The notes below the pieces were generated by a model, which was not told the origin of the DNA, did not search any database, and saw only the letters and a program-made list of their open reading frames with translations. A stretch of DNA of 64,000 nucleotides from Luzula sylvatica (taxonomy: Eukaryota; Streptophyta; Magnoliopsida; Poales; Juncaceae). Positions 1 to 12,147 of the stretch are shown piece by piece. The stretch covers positions 27,003,054 to 27,067,053 of the forward strand of contig OX326957.1 in the NCBI GenBank assembly GCA_946800325.1. The letters are read 5' to 3'. Numbering within the stretch: the first letter of the stretch is position 1; the number at the start of each line of letters is the position of its first letter. The position numbers and the translations under genes were made by a program.

Positions 1-349
1 TTATGATATAAAGAATGTTGGGGGAGAAATTGAGGAACATGATATAATTCTCCTATTGAAAACAAACAACCGTGACACATCTATGCCAAAAAATTGAGTT
101 GGTCCCGCCTCTTTAATATATTGACAATGTTTTTCTCTTCTTCATGTGATACATCTTGTCACTTTAAGTGAACTTTCAAATTATGTATGATTTTGCAAGT
201 CATCGATCGAATTTCAAATCCACCAATTTGAGTCTTGTGTTTTTCGGGTTGGCCTTATCAGTTGCGGGTGTCGGCCTCATCTGACTAATGAATATTATTG
301 GTGTGATTACATATGTAAATAATATGGCATACATGACAAATCTATGCAG
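1..349. other. Non-coding stretch before the first LRR exon
   Basis: No convincing coding frame on either strand. The sequence is AT-rich and ends in a splice-acceptor-like AG at 348-349, directly before the open LRR frame. It is therefore most simply an intron of the LRR gene, whose earlier exon(s) with the signal peptide would lie left of the window. Confidence 0.5.
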
Positions 350-1366
350 GGATTCATAAACAATTTGACCGAACTTGCAATATTCCATGCAAACTCAAAC
401 AACTTCAGTGGTATCGTAGCGGACCTCACAAGGAATAACTACTTTTACGAGCTTGACCTGAGCAACAACAAGCTGAGTGGCCTATTTCCAATCAAAACGA
501 TTGCCCAGAAAAATCTAACCTTCCTCGACATCCGGTTCAACAAGTACACGGGTTGCATACCAGACGGCGTATTTCAGCTACCAATGGTACAAGCAATCTT
601 CTTGAACAATAACAACTTCTCGGGGACGCTTCCGAGTAACCTAGGATTTTCGCCAGTGTTTTACCTGTCGCTTGCTAATAACTTGTTCACTGGTCCGATA
701 CCGAGCTCGATTGGTCATGCTTATAAACTTCTGGAGGTATTTTAAATCAGGGTGATTTTTAAAATTTCCATAATTAGAAGACTAAATCGACTATGTGTGT
801 CGCAGGTACTTTTCTTGAACAACCAACTCTCAGGCTGCCTCCCACCCGAAATCGGTAATCTTAAAAAACTGCTCGTCTTTGACGCGGGATTCAACATGCT
901 TACGGGTACGATCCCCAAATCGTTCGGATGCCTCAAAAGCATTGAAGAGTTAAATCTCGCTCACAATTTATTATACGGCGAAGTGCCGGAATCGGTCTGT
1001 CATCTCGCATACTCGGGTCAACTAAATAATCTCACTTTGTCGTACAATTACTTCACTTGGGTGGGGCCCACCTGTTGGAGCCTGATAGAAAAAGGGGTAT
1101 TGGATATCAGGAAGAACTGTATACCCGGAGTTCCTGATCAGAGGTCCGCAGAAGAATGTTGGTGGTTTGCAAAGCAGCACAAGCCTTATTGTCCGGAAAG
1201 CTCGTATCAACCGTGTTGGATTCCCTGGGGGCCGGGTAAGAAGGGGATCAATTCGATTTCTGGATCGGCAGACGAGAAAGCGCCGATAATGGATGGAGGA
1301 AGGGATAGGGACAGGAAATCAGGGTATACTACATATAAGGCACTTGAAGGAAATCCTGTACCGTAG
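350..1366 (+). CDS. Leucine-rich-repeat cell-wall-type protein (At4g06744-like), 3' part
   Basis: Two exons are seen, 350-736 and 806-1366, joined by a 69-bp GT-AG intron (737-805) in phase 0. They give about 315 residues ending at a TAG. Around nine LRRs of the plant extracellular type can be counted, with cores such as ELDLSNNKLSG, FLDIRFNKYTG and ELNLAHNLLYG. They are followed by a cysteine-containing cap with CWSL, CIPG, ECWWF and YCP motifs, as in the LRR part of LRR-extensins and the At4g06744-like family. That family is secreted and thought to act in the cell wall. The C-terminus lacks the Ser-Pro-rich extensin domain, so this is the LRR-only type. The signal peptide and first LRRs are not in the window. 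No internal stop is seen, so it may be functional. The ATG at 344 straddles the acceptor site and is not a likely start. Confidence 0.85.
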
Positions 1367-1835
1367 AAGATCGTTGCTCTATTTGTTCGAAGCGTAACTG
1401 AATTGGCCTATTCTGTTGTGGCTTATTGTTTTTATCCCTGTTTCTTGCTTGTAGTATTTGTTACCTGTCTTTCAATATTTGTTGTATGTTCAATGTTTTA
1501 ACTTTGAAATTAAGCCATATATTTTCAAGTTTGATGCAGCACAATCAGGGTAACGTAGTAGCCATTTAGATAATGTGTTTCGGTTTGTGCGTACCGAAAT
1601 GTGATTTATTGACGTATCAATTTATTGAACATGACGAATCAAAATTCATCCGATTACCAATTGTACATGTTGATGTTAACAATGAAATTCTAATGTTTGT
1701 GATTTTTATTATTTGACAAAAATATGTTTGTATGTTGTACGATGATAAAATCATTATAGGATATTAACAAATTGAATTCAAATAATTAATGACACTATAA
1801 TCATATACATACATATATATTATTATATACACATA
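1367..1835. other. 3' flank of the LRR gene
   Basis: AT-rich non-coding sequence. The first 150 bases, T-rich with repeated TTGTT motifs, probably hold the 3' UTR and poly(A) signals of the LRR gene. I see no gene in it. Confidence 0.5.
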
Positions 1836-2684
1836 CAGGGCCGGCCCCGGGGTAAGCCCCGCATGCCCCCGGGCTAGGGCAACACGGTGAGCAGGGGCAA
1901 CTATTTAAGAGTTGAGTTTTATACGATAGACATGTTAAAAGAGGAAACTTGAAACATATCTGTGAATGAATACACGAGGAAGAAGAAGATAGCCGTATTA
2001 AAGCATTAAAGGCAATTAAATCTGATCTTATATGAATACTAAATTTGAATATTTTGTGTTTTACACGATAAATGAAGACTACTTGTTTTTATAACAGAGA
2101 ATCACAGTATTATACACTGCTGAATTGCAATAATAGATTAAAATAAATGCGGAGCCAATAGCAATTCATTACGTTTTTTCATACTCAAGTTCAATTTACT
2201 GTTTTTTACATTAAATATTTTCAGAGGATGTGTTTTTTGTCCATTGGATACTATCACGATTTTAATGAATTTGTGAGAAGTAGTAGGAATATCAATATGA
2301 CTTAATAACCAAGACATTGAAGATAAGATGTCGCAATTATGACAAAAGAAAATTTTATGTCTCCCACTGTATATTCCCAAATTGCATACCTAAAACAAAA
2401 TTAGAGGATTTTAGACAGCTATAAACATGAGAAATATTATCTATGCGATCCTTATTTATTTTGGATGTCAAAAATATGTTTGATCCTTTATTTTTATAAA
2501 TTACAAAGTGAAAAGAAGATAATCCAGGCCAAATTTTTTTGAAAAATTGAGGTTGTCGACAACATTAATGATATTTCATATTTCATGCATATTTTTTTTG
2601 TTGTGAAGAGGGCAATATCACAGATAATATTCAGTGCCGATAACACCTTGGTCTAGGGCAACCAAAACTGTCGGGCCGGCCCTG
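1836..2684. mobile_element. hAT-type DNA transposon, non-autonomous
   Basis: The element starts CAGGGCCGGCCC and ends GGGCCGGCCCTG, a perfect 12-bp terminal inverted repeat. It is flanked by an exact 8-bp duplication TACACATA at 1828-1835 and 2685-2692. Eight-bp duplications with CAGGG-type ends are characteristic of hAT elements. The 849-bp body has only short broken frames and no recognisable transposase, so it would need a partner in trans. A GGGCAAC motif recurs just inside both ends (about 1877 and 2656). Confidence 0.9.
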
Positions 2685-2759
2685 TACACATATACAAGAA
2701 ATCTATGGAAACCCTAACATTACATTGTGCATATAGTCTATTTAAACTATAACCAGCAA

Positions 2760-3200
2760 AAATAACCCCAACCCGAAAAATCGATCCAAGTAACCTGAAA
2801 CTTGACCCGACTAGATATAATTCAAAAAATCAAACAACCATACTCGGACCGACCTGAGACTAGATAAACCAGACCCGAAATTAGATGTTTTTATTCGGTA
2901 CTAGAACTTGACCCGGTCCGAAACCGAGTAGTACGAGACCAAATTTAATCCGAAAATAGAGGACCGAGATAATAAAAAGACGTATTGTGAAAAATAAGTC
3001 AATTATATTTTTGTCTGAAACTGAAATTGATTCAAATCTGACATAACCTGAACCCGAAAAATTTGACCCGATGGCTAAATTTAACTCGAAAAAAACCCGA
3101 TCGAAATAAAACCCGAACACAACCCGACCGATCCGAGTTAAGTTAACCCGAAAATAATCCGGACATAAAAATGACCCGACCCACCCAATTTGCCACCTCT
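2760..3200. repeat. ACCCGA-rich degenerate repeat with a hAT-like end
   Basis: Dozens of short ACCCGA/GACCCG words separated by AT-rich spacers. It ends in TTTGCCACCTCTA, whose reverse complement TAGAGGTGGCAAA resembles the terminal repeat of many plant hAT MITEs. The left end was not resolved and no target duplication was identified, so the class is inferred. Confidence 0.5.
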
Positions 3201-3683
3201 AATTTAAACTCTCATTTCTCCAAAAAATTGGTAATTGCATCACACATTACATTCAATAAATACACACAATTACAAATCATTACAAATTCACATAAAATCA
3301 CACATACAGACAAATAATAATATCATGAGCCAATATGGCTAGCGCATTTAAAATACAGTTTCTACAACCATAGCATATTTGGATTGAATGTGTGAAATAA
3401 AATTAATGCAAGCAAAGATTAAATTAAATCATCAAGATATATGATTGGATTCAGTCTAAATAGATGCCAATAATCTTTGATTTTATTCCTTCAATTTTCT
3501 TTAAACAGAACTCTAAAATATATCGACAAGTTCTTACATCATGAATCCATTTATTTTTCTTAAAATAAGTACTTTCTTACCTTCGGGTGTGCTGAAAAAT
3601 AGATTCCTATTTAAGTGCATGATGTACAAGAATTATAAAATCCACACCGGAAGTAATATTATTTGCAAGAACAATTATTAGTT
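3201..3683. other. Intergenic and 3' flank of the PDR gene
   Basis: AT-rich sequence without a gene. The part next to 3683, read on the minus strand, would be the 3' UTR of the transporter gene. It contains AATAATA- and TTATTT-rich runs but no single clear poly(A) signal. Confidence 0.4.
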
Positions 3684-4128
3684 TTATCTCCTTTGAAAAT
3701 TCATCTTCTCCGTAAAATAAGCAAAAAGAGCGGAAAAAAGGAGAGGATATAATGCAAGAAGGGCGCCAACAAGTGGTAACCGGTCATGGCGAAACCCAAA
3801 ATAATCTTCTAGAAACAAAGAAACCGATTTTCTCTCCCCGAACACCATTATCTCTGTTTGGACGTCTCCATACTGCGAGACGAAGAGGCCATCTAGCGTC
3901 CATGAAAAGGGGCAAATGTCGTAAAACCACACCCACCATACTGGGATTTGCTGCAACATTGGCACCAAACATAATAATTAGACCCATGTTGGATCATTAA
4001 AACAACATTGAACTTACACATCAAATAAATATGCGTTGTATTTTCCTAATAAAATGAATATGTCAACATGCACATTAATATGACAAATTGTTGGTATACA
4101 TATTCACGAGGTTGCGTCCCGACACACA

Positions 4129-4660
4129 TTGTTTTTTGGAAAAAAATGAACAGTACACACGTTTTGAAAGTTTATTCAGAAAAAACAACTTTTGAACAAA
4201 ATATGAGATGTAACATTATCGGACTCTCAGACACCTAAATTTAATGAATTTTCGGACTCTAAGAGTCCGAAATATTTTGTTGCTTTTGCACTCTCTAAAC
4301 CAGTTTAATGAATGAAATTTTTGATTAAGCAAAAAATCGGACTTTGAGAGTCCGAAAATTGTGTATTTTAAAAAATTATTGAATAAAAAATTATTTTTTG
4401 CTTAATCATGGATTATTGAATAAAAAATTGTGTACCTAATTAAAACACACAATTTCCGGACTCTCAGAGTCCGGTTTTTTGCTTAATCAAAATTTTCATT
4501 CATTAAACTGGTTTAGAGAGTGCAAAATCAACAAAATCGAAAATTCATCAAATATAGGTGTTTGAGAGTCCGATAATGTTACATCTCGTATTTTGTTCAA
4601 AAATTATTTTTTTCTGAATAAATTTTCAAAATGTGTATTGTTCAATTTTTTTCCTTGTTT
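4129..4660. mobile_element. Foldback MITE in PDR intron 23
   Basis: Left arm (about 4129-4350) and right arm (about 4430-4660) are long imperfect inverted copies. They share TGTAACATTATCGGACTCTC against its complement, and a CACTCTCTAAACCAGTTTAA block against its complement. Short palindromic GGACTCTNAGAGTCC words recur inside the arms, so the transcript would fold into a hairpin of over 200 bp. No coding capacity. The ends and target duplication are not exact. Confidence 0.75.
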
Positions 4661-4944
4661 TTTAAGGTTTATGCCCAAGACATAAAATTTTCACTGAAAC
4701 GAATAGGCTAAGACATGGATTAGGCCTTCTTTTATTTCTTTTTAGGCTTTGTCCTTCTTTCACCAGAGCCAGATTTAAGGCCACACAAAAAAATTCCTAG
4801 ATCCAATCCAATTGTATAGTAAGAATTGAAAGACTATTTTTAACTATCGTAGTCCCCGTTGCCAAGTTTATAACACAAAGAATTGAGTTGCACAATATAT
4901 CAGATGTCATACATTCAAGTCTCGAGATGATACCATATTGAAAA

Positions 4945-6256
4945 GATATTTTTTTCAAAAACACCAGAACTTTATTGAGATTTATCAAAAACCCTCTAAT
5001 TTCTTGGATTCCCTCAAAACCCCCTTATAAAATATATTCAATTATTTTTAGAGGCCTTCTACTATGCCTCCATATTTCACCATCAAAATCATGACGCCAT
5101 CATCATGACATCATGATTTTGGTTTGGGGGAAATTGATCTCCAATTTGCATCCGAAATCTTCTTTCAATTAATAACGACTCTAATTAATTATTTTCTAAT
5201 TGAACTAATCAATGATGTAATGAATTAAATTTCAATTAAAATTATCAAATTTTGGGTTAAAAATTAATTGGAGCTCAATTGTGGTGCAAATTGGGGGCAT
5301 GAATGAGTAAACATGACAAAGTAATGTCATGCTTACTCCATCACGATTTGTGGGGTGAATTTGGGGTAAGAAGTATAATTTTCCTTATTTTTATATCCCT
5401 AATAGTGTTAACTTGACCGATCCTTTCATTTAACTCTTATGTGGACCAAAATACCCTTATAATATATTTTATAAATTTTTATTTAATCTAAACTAATGAA
5501 TAAATAACATGTTGAGATATAATATTCGTAATATAATATTGCGATGTTTTACAATATTATTTTAGGATACACTTTCTAATTTAATGATTTTACATAAAAT
5601 ATTATTTTATGAAATATATTAATACTTATATTTTTTATGTAATATGATGTAATATATTTATATTAAATAAAATCCGTAAAATAATAATATATTGTAAATG
5701 ATATCTCAAAATATCGTAAATATAATATAATGAATTATTATGCCATATAATATTTTATTTGTTATATATTTATTTATTATTTTAAATTGGGTAATGTAAT
5801 TTTAAAAGAAAAATATTGAGGGAGGGGTAGTTTGGTCAAAAATTAGATGAAGTGTTGAAGTTGACATCATTATGGGGTAAAAAATAGGAAAATGTTGTAC
5901 CTCCCCCTTGCCCTCCCCCCCCACCTCTTGATGTGTTGGCGGAAGAATTAGCACCATCCAATTTAACATCTTAATTATGATCAAACATTTTAATTTATAG
6001 TTAAACATATTAATTATGATGTTAAATCATAAATTAAGATTTTAAATCATAAATTAAGATGTTAAACGGGATGGTGTTAAGTCTTCCGCCAACACATCAA
6101 GAGGTGGGAGGGAGTGCAAGGGGGAGGTGCATCATCACTCTAAAAAATAATGCAATGTACTTTACTAGAGGGGTTGAGAGTATCCAAAAGGTTAGGGTTT
6201 TTTTGATAAATCACAAAAAAGTTAGGAATTTTTTGAAAAATTCCTTATATAAAAAA
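4945..6256. mobile_element. Composite foldback element in PDR intron 23, possibly Mutator-type
   Basis: The left arm at 4945-5080 (TTTATCAAAAACCCTC, TTGGATTCCCTCAAAAC) is matched inverted at 6120-6256 (GAGAGTATCC, GGGTTTTTTTGATAAATC). An inner pair, about 5897-5980 and 6058-6135, matches better: ACCTCTTGATGTGTTGGCGG against CCGCCAACACATCAAGAGGT. Between them lies AT-rich filler with repeated TTAATTATGAT words. No transposase frame. The outer boundary and target duplication were not resolved, so the class is a guess. Confidence 0.6.
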
Positions 6257-7094
6257 AGGAAATTAACCACGATTCGTGGACTGTAGTATCTTAAAAAAAC
6301 TTAAGTCTACTTTAATCAATGGTTTAAATAATCGTGTTATTATAAGGGAGTTTCAAATAGCTTCGTATTTCAACAGTTTAACGTTTTGTACCGCTGCAGT
6401 GCTAACACGGAATACAGTGGCCGGTTGTATCATCGTTTATTTTTAGTCTAGCCCTTGTAACCCGATACTATACATCAATTGATAAGAATACCAGAACCCT
6501 AATTTTACCATCTCCATTGCGGTCCGAACACTCAAAAGTCAAAAACCTTCTTTCGGCAAAGTTTGCTTAACTAGGTAAGTTATTATCTTGTTAATATTTC
6601 AATTTATATTTTCTTAATTTTTTTTTTTAATTTCACATGACATGAATAAACAAATTTTGTTGTGACTCCAAGGTTTGTCCATAGTCTTACAAGTTTGTAG
6701 TAACTGACTAATATCCAATGAATTGTGTGCTTCTTTTTGGATGATTATTTTGGAAATTTTTACTCGTTTGTTATATGTAAATTTTTATTTGGACTGATTG
6801 TATCATAATATATGAAATCTTATTATATTTTTAAATCATGTTTGGAAGGTAAAATATATTTATGTGCACCAGAAAATATTATAAAGTTCATGGTTATAAT
6901 CAAGATCCACTGCAATAGTGAACTGGTGTTATTTGCCTGTTATATGCTAACCGCTAAACCAAACCCCAAAATGTTGTGTGTCGCTATACGCTAATTATAT
7001 GGTCTCAGTTCATCCCATGACCTATTTTGTGCAATTAATTGGATTCCTGCTTCGAGGCCATCATTTTTTTGGAATAAAATGAGCACCATTTTCT
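6257..7094. other. Remaining PDR intron 23 sequence
   Basis: No gene or clear repeat. A less AT-rich patch at about 6400-6580 ends in AGGTAAGT-like bases and looks like an untranslated exon with a donor on the plus strand, but nothing coding supports it. Confidence 0.35.
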
Positions 7095-8724
7095 ATGAAT
7101 GAATGTGAGGTTTCTTTGATGGATCTAGTTTTTGCGATAATTGCATTGCAATTGACCCTCTATTGGAAAAGATAAAATTTGAAAGTGGGCTTACCGGGCA
7201 AGGAACAATGAAACCCGAGAAAAGAAGTAGAAACTGGTAGAAAACAGATTGCAAAATGAGGGCGAGGTGCATAGTAGGTGTCATGGCAGTGAGCATCATT
7301 CCAAGGTAGACAAAATATAGAAGCGTACATAACCTCGCATAGAAAAACCAAACGAATTTGGTGGCGGTCATAGCAAAACCGATCGCCGGATATGCTGTAA
7401 CCATGAAGAGCAGTACCTGAATGAACACATATGGTATTTCCATGATGACCTGCATAGATATGAAAACATTTGGAATCAGAATATTAATTTTTTTTTTATC
7501 ATTTAAGTACTTTCTTTTCAGAACTAGAATTAATCAGGAAATACTTCTGCAAGCACAATACATGCTAACAAAATTATTTTTTATAATATTTCTGTTCTCC
7601 AGATCTTAAAATCTAGTTTTTTCGGTAATGTCATTTCACTAGACTTGCAGGCTAACCCTGTGATTTTGGCGGCCCTAAGAGAACATAATTTCGGTGTTTT
7701 GAAGTTCTCAAATTTTATTTTCCCAAACTAATTATTATTGCCGTCTCCGCCTCAGAGCTATTTTCAGCTCCATTTGCCTTATCATTGAAATAATTACCAG
7801 TGGAAGTGTCAATTTATCACAAAATAAGTGATTACGTTCAGTCTCGAAAAACACCATACAAAGAAGCTGGATATTTGAATTTCAGCAAAATAGGAGTGGC
7901 ACGGTAATTCTTTGATAATTGCAATATATATTACCTGCAACAAGTATGTTCATAAAAACAAACCTGAGCTAAGGAATAAGCCCGTGGAGAGTACATCCCG
8001 GCGAAGTTTTCTCTATAAACAACTGCTCTCTCCAAAGAAATAAAGGGGATAGTCGAAGAGCAATTATTTACTCCAGTGAATAATGTAGAAACATGTATAC
8101 AACCCAAGATATTGAATAAATCTTGTTGGTTCTTTCTGAAAAAAAAAATATTTTTATACTTCATTTGAATTATAGGCCAATATTAATCTTTCCTTGCACT
8201 TCCTGTTGAGACTTACGGGCTATTAAAAGTTGTACTTACATGTTATCTCCTTGTTTCCAGAATAATAGACCGATCACTATTGACGACGACAACATGAACA
8301 TTATGCGAACCAAATTATACTGTGGGCTTCTCCAGTAAGACAAGGACTGCTTCCACAAACATGCTTTGAATTGCACCCAAAAATTCTGCGGGTATCGAGT
8401 ATCAAAGTACAGGTCACTTGAACCAGATAATGGTTTGCTCAGTTGCTCCACCAGCATGTCGTTCTCCCTTTAACAGTTATCTCAGATTAGAAAACAAAAA
8501 TAAATAAAGTACTGTGCAACTACTGGATAACAACATTGCTATTTTGAAGTATTGTTAAATTATACTTCATCAGTAGTACGGACTAGTTACAAATAACAGC
8601 TTTATTTTTTTCATTCATTATGATATTTGCGTTTATTTTAGTGTTCATATTCTTGGAAACCAGTCAATTGAAGTACTAAATGGCTGCGTCATATTTTTCG
8701 GTGTAAAATATTGAAGGAACTTAC

Positions 8725-10489
8725 TCGTGAAGGTGTGATTCCTCGAAGATTTTTGCAAAATCAATTCCGAGTTGTGCTTCAACCGAGGCAGAGGTTACTT
8801 CGAGTATCCATGTCGCTGGATTATAGTTAGCCTTGATTCGTGGTACTCCATGGATGCTCTAAGAATTTATTTTGATATTGTTATTTATTAATATTTCTTA
8901 GTGAGGACTTTAAAATATTGATGTAAGCAATAATATATATAAGAATATCGGTATAAGGAATGAACTACTTGCCTCAAAATAGTCAATTACTTTGCAAGAA
9001 TGTCTGCCTAAGGACCCACTGTATATCAATTCACCACCTCTTTTCATCAAAATTAACTGCGGATAAGCATCAACGAGAAATGAATCAAGTTGTCTTCAAA
9101 TTTAGAGAATTATTTTACAAAAAAACCGATACCTCATCAAATGCCTCAAAAATATCAATACTGGGTTGGTGGATTGTACAAACAACAGTTCGTCCAGTTT
9201 TGGCGACATTCTTAACTGCACGCATGACAATTGCAGCGGCACGAGCATCGAGACCAGATGTGGGCTCGTCCATGAATATGACTGATGGGTTGGACACTAG
9301 CTCGACCGCTATAGTTAATCTCTTCCTCTGTTCAGTGGAAAGACCGGTCTTTCCTGGTATGCCAACAATTTCATCTCTTATTTTATCTAATTCGATTGTT
9401 TCCAGAACCTCATTTACAAAATCCTGCATAAAGAAAAAAGTTCCATTTAATTAGTACCCAGACCCAACCTTGATCATGTCGTGTCGGTGTTAATCAATGC
9501 AAAACTATGTATTTATAATAGAATTTTGAAATGATAGTATATTGTAATACAATGTGTTATAATAGAATTTTCAAATCTCTGTATTTATATGTAATTAGTC
9601 CCCTTAATTATAAAGAAGTTTTTTCTTGCCGACCAATATTTACGGTCAAGATCCGTGACTGACAAACTTTTTAAACAAAACTTCGGTATCTTAGTTCAAA
9701 TTAATATATACAGTAAGAGAAATATTATCCTATGGGTGGTAATTTGGGCGATTTGGATATGCACAAGTAATGCAAAAATTAAAAAACTTTGCAAGTTTCT
9801 ATGATGAAAATAACATACGTGTCTGATCTCCACACTGATTTCCGGAGGTAGACGCAACCATGCTGAAAAAATCAGCGACTCTTCGACGGTCACTTGTGAG
9901 GAATGTATATCAGTTTGTTCACAATAACCTGATATGCGCGCAAAACTTTGTTGTACTCTCGGATAACCCCCAATTCTGATTTCTCCTTCAATATATCCTC
10001 CTGTTTTCCTACCAGATAGTACGTCCAACAACGTCGTTTTACCTGCCCCAGTAACTCCCATTAGCGCTGAAAGTATACCCGGTCGAAATGATCCGGTTAT
10101 GTTGCGTAGAAGTTGACGCCTTTTTGCCCCGTGCCGTTGTTCTCCCATTCCCTGTGTCCACAAATTCGAATAACGTTTTCACTTCAGAAAAGAAGAGCGA
10201 AAAGAAAAATTTACCTTGGGAGTATCAATGTAGTAGTTTAAATCCTTAAACGAGACGCTGAGAGGTATAAATGGTAATACTATTTTATCTGATATATAAT
10301 AAAACAAATTATTATTTCTTTTGCACGTAAAATTACTTCTAACTAAATTCACAATATTAAAAAGAAAATCTCGTACCAGCATTCTTAGCTTCAATATTAT
10401 GCTCTGCCTTGTGTTGTATTTCAGGTTCATGTCCTTGTAGTTCAGCAAGCTTTTTTCCTTGGAGATAATTGCCCTTGAAACTCCATATG
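8725..10489 (-). pseudogene. PDR exons 15-20: linker and second nucleotide-binding domain
   Basis: Exon 15 encodes the linker start SRAIISKEK. A run of six A (T on the plus strand, 10451-10456) then throws the frame; the family-like sequence LAELQGHEPEIQ continues in another frame. Exon 16 has VLPFIPLSVSFKDLNYYIDT. Exon 17 has ITGSFRPG, Walker [24 protein letters not shown] (Q-loop) and SAWLRLPPE. Exon 18 has [12 protein letters not shown], the plant PDR signature [15 protein letters not shown], Walker [13 protein letters not shown], and H-loop [16 protein letters not shown]. Exon 19 has LILMKRGGELIYSGSLG and a GC donor (GAG then GCAAGT). Exon 20 has [13 protein letters not shown]. The NBD2 catalytic motifs are all intact. 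Confidence 0.9.
8971..8972 (-). other. GC splice donor of PDR intron 19
   Basis: Exon 19 ends TATTTTGAG and the intron begins GCAAGT, the classic consensus of plant GC-AG introns. The acceptor at 8859-8860 (TCTTAG) joins DYFE to [17 protein letters not shown] in phase 0, as expected for PDR proteins. Confidence 0.75.
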
Positions 10490-10653
10490 CTAAGATAAAC
10501 ATGTACATAAGTCGTATGCTAAATGCTAATAGTGCCTTGATATTAATTCTAATAATTGGTTCGGAATCGTCATGAGGAAGCCTTTTTCCGCTCTTATAAT
10601 TTTCTTTTTTTTATGTGACTTTCTCCGTAATTTTTGCTTGCAAGAACTAATTT

Positions 10654-10807
10654 TTTTTTTTTTTTGAAGTGAAATCTAATCCATGAAACATAAATATTAA
10701 TGATTTCATTTTTGTTTTATTTGTGATACCAATGAGATTTGAACCCTTGATATTTGGTATATTGTGCTAAGCACTTTATCATTAGACCAAGGGACCATTG
10801 GTATTGA
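10654..10807 (-). mobile_element. tRNA-derived SINE in PDR intron 14
   Basis: Read on the minus strand, a 154-bp insert begins with a tRNA-like head. It has an A-box-like TGGTCTAATGATAAAGTG and, about 40 bases on, a B-box-like GGTTCAAATCTC. It ends in an A-run (T-run at about 10652-10665 on plus). A 12-bp duplication AAGAACTAATTT flanks it at 10642-10653 and 10808-10819. These are the hallmarks of a pol III SINE inserted by LINE machinery. Confidence 0.85.
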
Positions 10808-10819
10808 AAGAACTAATTT

Positions 10820-11554
10820 CAAAATGAAGTGGGTTTATCAAAGATCACTGATTAATTTATATCCAAAAATCAAAACGATCATTGTATATGTATTTGTATC
10901 TGATAAAGTGATTAAAATAAAGTAGTTATTTAATATCGGATTTATTTATGCTCAAACAAATATCACTAAATTTAATATGGTTGTCAAAATGAAAAGAAAA
11001 ATGAAACAAATAATTTTGATGGATCTTTATAATTAAAGTTCTCAAAATAATACTAATATATGTTTTATCTTTTATAATATTATATATTAATTTATTAGTA
11101 TTTCATATATAATTTTTTCATTTTCTATTGAATTCATATTTTGGTCATGTAATAAAATGCAAAATGATAAAAAAATTCACAATTGAATAAATTTAGTTTA
11201 ACGTGAAGTTAACCAATAATAATAGTCAACCTCATTAATGTAGGATGACCTGGCCTTCAAAAAATATTTAAAACATGTTCTAAAATAATGAACACATAAT
11301 TGTCTATAAAAAATTATGATTATAAAAAACAACGATTAATCCCTGGTCTAAATTTTGTAACATATCATAATTTCGTGGTTGAAATGAAAGTAATGATGTA
11401 GAACAAGAAAAATTGCATAAATTTGAATCTAAAATAAGAGTGTCGGTAAATAATAATGTATTAATATTTAACAATAATAGTAATAATAATTACTTCTTGA
11501 AGTCAAGTTAAAGAGGAAAAGAAAAATCATAACTTTGGTACTTGATAATCTTAC
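10820..11554. other. PDR intron 14, remaining part
   Basis: Very AT-rich sequence with no open frame of note, no inverted repeat that I could define and no gene. It separates the SINE from exon 14. Confidence 0.5.
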
Positions 11555-11954
11555 ATCTTGTAAAGGTTAAGGCAAGTGTGAAGCCAATGTTGAATAAAAA
11601 GGTGAACCCAATTAGAGCTCCAACTCCAATCCAATAGTAATATGAAGGATAATTCAAGCCTCGACTTATTAAAGTCTGTGTTCCAATTGTAATATTTTTT
11701 TTTTTTGAAAAACTAAAGAGGCGAAGCCTGTTTTAATATATTAAAGCAAGGTTTAATACATTGGTGCGATTTTACATGATAAATGTAAAAAAGTAGTTTC
11801 GCAAAAATAAATTATAATTGCAAAAGTAAGATACATGCCGAGAGATGATGCTTTCGGCCATTCTTAGACGAACGCAACCTCCCTCTGCTCTTGGTTTGCC
11901 ACGCGAGCTCGGATTGTCATCGAAGCTGTCACCGTCACTGTCGCGGCCCGTCGC

Positions 11955-12052
11955 TCTCAGACTCGCCCCCAGACTCGCCCCAGACTCGGCCGTCGCTCTC
12001 GGCCTCGTCCCAGACTCGGCCCAGACTCGTCCCAGACTCGCCCCAGACACGG
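11955..12052. repeat. Minisatellite of about 12 bp (CAGACTCGCCC)
   Basis: About seven to eight imperfect copies of CCCAGACTCGSC lie in tandem inside the exon 14 insert, with a diverged CGTCGCTCTCGGCC block between. The repeat makes all frames open but does not look like protein-coding sequence. Confidence 0.8.
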
Positions 12053-12147
12053 CACCAGCCTCGCGATTTTTCGATTTCCCTTTTTCCCTTCCCGCTTTTT
12101 CCTTTCGAGTTTTTGCTCTTCGAGGAGCTCCAAAAACGCCACAGACT

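Larger units (their letters stand above)
3684..8467 (-). pseudogene. PDR exons 21-24: second transmembrane domain and C-terminus
   Basis: Exon 21 carries LVEQLSKPLSGSSDL, QFKACLWKQSLSYWRSPQYN and GLLFWKQG. Exon 22 carries QDLFNILG, GVNNCSSTIPF, the PDR block ERAVVYRENFAGMYS and AYSLAQ. Exon 23 carries EIPYVFIQ, FYARLCTLLYFVYLGMM and LFSGFIVPCP. Exon 24 carries QIPVWWVWFYDICPFSWTLD, LFVSQYGDV, FLEDYFGFRHDRL and the terminal MNFQRR before TAA at 3684-3686. All four exons are open and in phase, with good GT-AG borders. Intron 23 (3951-7194, 3.2 kb) holds two foldback repeats. Aromatic and hydrophobic runs agree with the six helices of a PDR TMD2. Confidence 0.92.

Noticed and set aside
1022..1210. 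Minus-strand frame over the LRR exon
   Set aside because: Antisense shadow of the LRR coding frame.
5802..6286. Two short frames sharing a LPPTHQEVGG peptide on opposite strands
   Set aside because: They are the two inverted arms of a foldback element, not genes.
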